From Myxococcales bacterium (GTDB taxonomy: Bacteria > Myxococcota_A > UBA9160 > JALSIO01), in assembly GCA_026989995.1 (NCBI GenBank), contig JALSIO010000767.1:1-9110 (forward strand): a DNA stretch of 9,110 nucleotides. Reading direction: 5' to 3'. Both the position numbers and the translations under genes were made by a program. Within the stretch, counting starts at the first letter, position 1. Every line of letters starts with the position of its first letter. The notes under the pieces were generated by a model. That model was not told the DNA's origin, did no database searches, and saw nothing but the letters and a program-made list of their open reading frames with translations. Positions 5,960-9,110 of this stretch are shown piece after piece.

Positions 5960-6809
5960 GGCGTGCCCGGCCGCGGGCGCGTGGCGCCGACCTCCCGAGG
6001 ACTGCACGATGGACGTCCACGCCCACCGGGCAGTGGTCCGAGCCCTGCACCCCGGGCGCGATCCATGCCGCCCGGAGGTGGGGCACCACGGGCGGGGACA
6101 CGAGCACGAGGTCGATGCGCCAGCCCACGTTGCGCGCCCGGGCTCCGAGCCGCTGGCTCCACCAGGTGTAGTGGCCGGGTCCGGGCTCGAAGAGGCGGAA
6201 GGCGTCGACCCATCCGGCGCGGAGCCAGCGATCGAGCTCGGCGCGTTCCTCGGGCAGGAAGCCGCTGGTGCGCCGGTTCTGCCGCGGGCGGGCGAGGTCG
6301 ATCTCGCGATGGGCGGTGTTGAAGTCGCCCATCACCACGACCCGGCGGCCGGCGCGCCGGAGGCCTTCGAGGTGGTGGAAGAGGTGGCGGTAGAAGGCGA
6401 GCTTGTAGGGCACGCGGCTGTTGTCCCGCCGGGTGCCGCTTCCCTTGGGGAAGTAGACGTTCGCGACCACGAGCCGCCCGAGGTGGGCGATCTGCAGCCG
6501 GCCCTCGCGGTCGAAGCGGGGCGTGCCGAGCGAGGTCTCCACCCGGTCCACGGCGAGCCGCGAGAAGAGGGCGACTCCGCTGTACCCCGGGCGCTCGGAG
6601 GGCCGGAAGAAGGGGTGCCACCCGGGCGGTGCCCGAAGCTCGGGATCGAGGTCGTCCGGAGTGGCCCGCAGCTCCTGGATGCCCACGAGATCCGCCTCGG
6701 AGGCGGCCAGCCATCGGGCGAAGCCCTTGCGCCCGCAGGCCCGGAGCCCGTTCACGTTCCAGGAGACGAAGCGGAGGCTCCCGGGGCGCTTCGGCGGCGC
6801 CTCGCCCAA
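5943..6809 (-). CDS. xthA: Exonuclease III family (AP endonuclease) protein
   Basis: A 288-residue member of the exonuclease III / endonuclease-exonuclease-phosphatase family, which cuts DNA 5' of abasic sites and trims 3' ends in base-excision repair. The active-site set is complete: N18 in VSWNVNGLR, E46 in GIQELR, Y119 in YFPKG, D162 and N164 in MGDFNT, D233 in WRIDLV, and D258/H259 in GSDHCPV. SGFLPEER (182-189) is a further family signature. Residues 273-288 form an arginine-rich tail (8 Arg in 16) beyond the usual end after SDHCPV. TTG at 6809 is chosen because no ATG or GTG is available before the catalytic Asn and the next GTG would delete it. It has no good Shine-Dalgarno. It begins one base after the speA TGA (TGA-G-TTG), so translational coupling to speA is likely. 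The 3' end overlaps the convergent ATPase gene by 17 bases. Confidence 0.88.
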   Translation of the reverse strand: MGEAPPKRPGSLRFVSWNVNGLRACGRKGFARWLAASEADLVGIQELRATPDDLDPELRAPPGWHPFFRPSERPGYSGVALFSRLAVDRVETSLGTPRFDREGRLQIAHLGRLVVANVYFPKGSGTRRDNSRVPYKLAFYRHLFHHLEGLRRAGRRVVVMGDFNTAHREIDLARPRQNRRTSGFLPEERAELDRWLRAGWVDAFRLFEPGPGHYTWWSQRLGARARNVGWRIDLVLVSPPVVPHLRAAWIAPGVQGSDHCPVGVDVHRAVLGRSAPRARGRARPTRRR

Positions 6810-6810
6810 C

Positions 6811-8712
<1,902 letters not shown>

Positions 8713-8716
8713 GGCG

Positions 8717-8724
8717 ACCTCCTC
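8717..8724 (-). promoter_or_regulatory. Ribosome-binding site of speA
   Basis: GAGGAGGT on the minus strand is four bases upstream of the ATG at 8712. It is the strongest Shine-Dalgarno in the window and fixes the speA start. Confidence 0.8.
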
Positions 8725-8779
8725 GAGGCTCGGGCGATCGGGGGTGGCGGCTCCGGGCGCCCGGGGGTGGCGGGACCGC

Positions 8780-8802
8780 GGACCCGGGGTGCGCCCGGGC
8801 CC
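8780..8802 (-). terminator. Possible hairpin between hisS and speA
   Basis: On the minus strand GGGCCCGGG, a five-base loop and CCCGGGTCC pair over nine positions, including one G-U wobble. On the plus strand the same position would be an A-C mismatch. The structure therefore favours the strand that hisS and speA are read from. No U-tract follows, so full intrinsic termination is doubtful. Confidence 0.3.
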
Positions 8803-8850
8803 GGAGGGCAGCTTGATAGCGCGTTCGGGCGGCGGCTGCCGGGGGTCCGC

Positions 8851-9110
8851 TCAGGCCCGGTCGGGGTCGGGCAGGGGCTCGTCGACCTCCTGCCCGGTGT
8901 CGAGGTCGCGCACCCGGGCGACACCCCGGGCGAGCTCGTCCGGGCCGATCAGGTGCACCCGCCTCGCCCCCGCCGCCGCGGCGTCGGCCAGCGCCCGCCG
9001 CGGTCGCGCCGGCGCGAGGCTGAGCCGGACGGAGCGGCCCCGCGCGCGAAGCGCCCGCGCGAGGCGCTGCGCCGCGGGACGCTCCGCCTCGCCGAGGGGG
9101 TGGACGAGGT
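8851..9110 (-). CDS. hisS: Histidyl-tRNA synthetase, C-terminal anticodon-binding domain (partial)
   Basis: These are the last 85 codons of a minus-strand gene whose 5' part lies beyond the right edge. The visible sequence has the alpha/beta anticodon-binding fold of class IIa synthetases: a strand with VHPLGEAERPAA, a helix ending LARALRARGRSV, a second helix ALADAAAAGA, and the closing RRVHLIGPDELARGV followed by RVRDLDTGQE. This GxDELxxGxxxVxDLxTGxQ pattern is characteristic of the HisRS end (typically LGEDELxxGxVxVKDLxTGEQ). The segment between the helices is Arg-rich where HisRS often has Lys. The catalytic domain is not in view, so the paralogue HisZ or another class IIa synthetase is not fully excluded. 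The TGA is at 8851-8853, 138 bases before speA. Confidence 0.75.
   Translation of the reverse strand, partial: LVHPLGEAERPAAQRLARALRARGRSVRLSLAPARPRRALADAAAAGARRVHLIGPDELARGVARVRDLDTGQEVDEPLPDPDRA

Larger units (their letters stand above)
8713..8850. other. hisS-speA spacer with a hairpin
   Basis: This 138-base spacer on the minus strand lies between the hisS stop and the speA start. It holds a nine-pair GC stem (8780-8802) and, nearer to hisS, the only AT-richer patch, TATCAA (8813-8818, minus strand). That patch resembles a -10 box but has no -35 match 17 bases upstream. The spacing allows speA either its own promoter or read-through from hisS. Confidence 0.35.

Noticed and set aside
4007..6007. 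A 666-codon open frame on the minus strand, opposite the ATPase gene
   Set aside because: It is His/Gly/Leu/Asp-rich and typical of an antisense frame. The plus strand encodes every expected ATPase motif.

Overview
The window comes from a very GC-rich bacterium (about 70% G+C by eye, with mostly G or C in third codon positions). The pilus-type ATPase and the PilZ, HEAT-repeat and degenerate-receiver proteins resemble those of Myxococcota and related delta-proteobacterial lineages. That placement is an inference from protein style, since no rRNA or marker phylogeny is available here. Nearly all the DNA is coding. No stretch over 300 bases lacks a gene, and I see no tRNA, rRNA, CRISPR array, insertion sequence or phage gene.

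Layout, left to right. (1) The first 39 codons of a minus-strand CaiB/BaiF family CoA-transferase run off the left edge. (2) A large minus-strand protein follows, with an N-terminal coiled coil, TPR-like helices, a receiver domain that lacks its phosphoacceptor aspartate, and a C-terminal PilZ domain. (3) A 220-base divergent spacer separates it from a plus-strand gene for a 642-residue HEAT-repeat protein, with a three-codon leader ORF touching that gene's start codon. (4) A 178-base leader with possible alternative hairpins leads into a plus-strand PilB/GspE-type hexameric ATPase. (5) Converging on it, and overlapping it by 17 bases, is a minus-strand block in the order hisS C-terminus (right edge), speA (biosynthetic arginine decarboxylase) and xth (exonuclease III family). 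The last two are separated by a single base.

Two functional themes are visible. The right third is housekeeping: tRNA charging, polyamine synthesis and base-excision repair. The centre (about 234 to 5959) looks like a regulatory and motor module: a PilZ protein on a signalling scaffold, a HEAT scaffold, and a PilB-like extension ATPase whose own N-terminal c-di-GMP motif looks worn down. No other pilus or secretion gene lies nearby. The hypothesis most worth testing is that the PilZ/pseudo-receiver protein and the HEAT protein control this ATPase. Only gene proximity and family knowledge support it.
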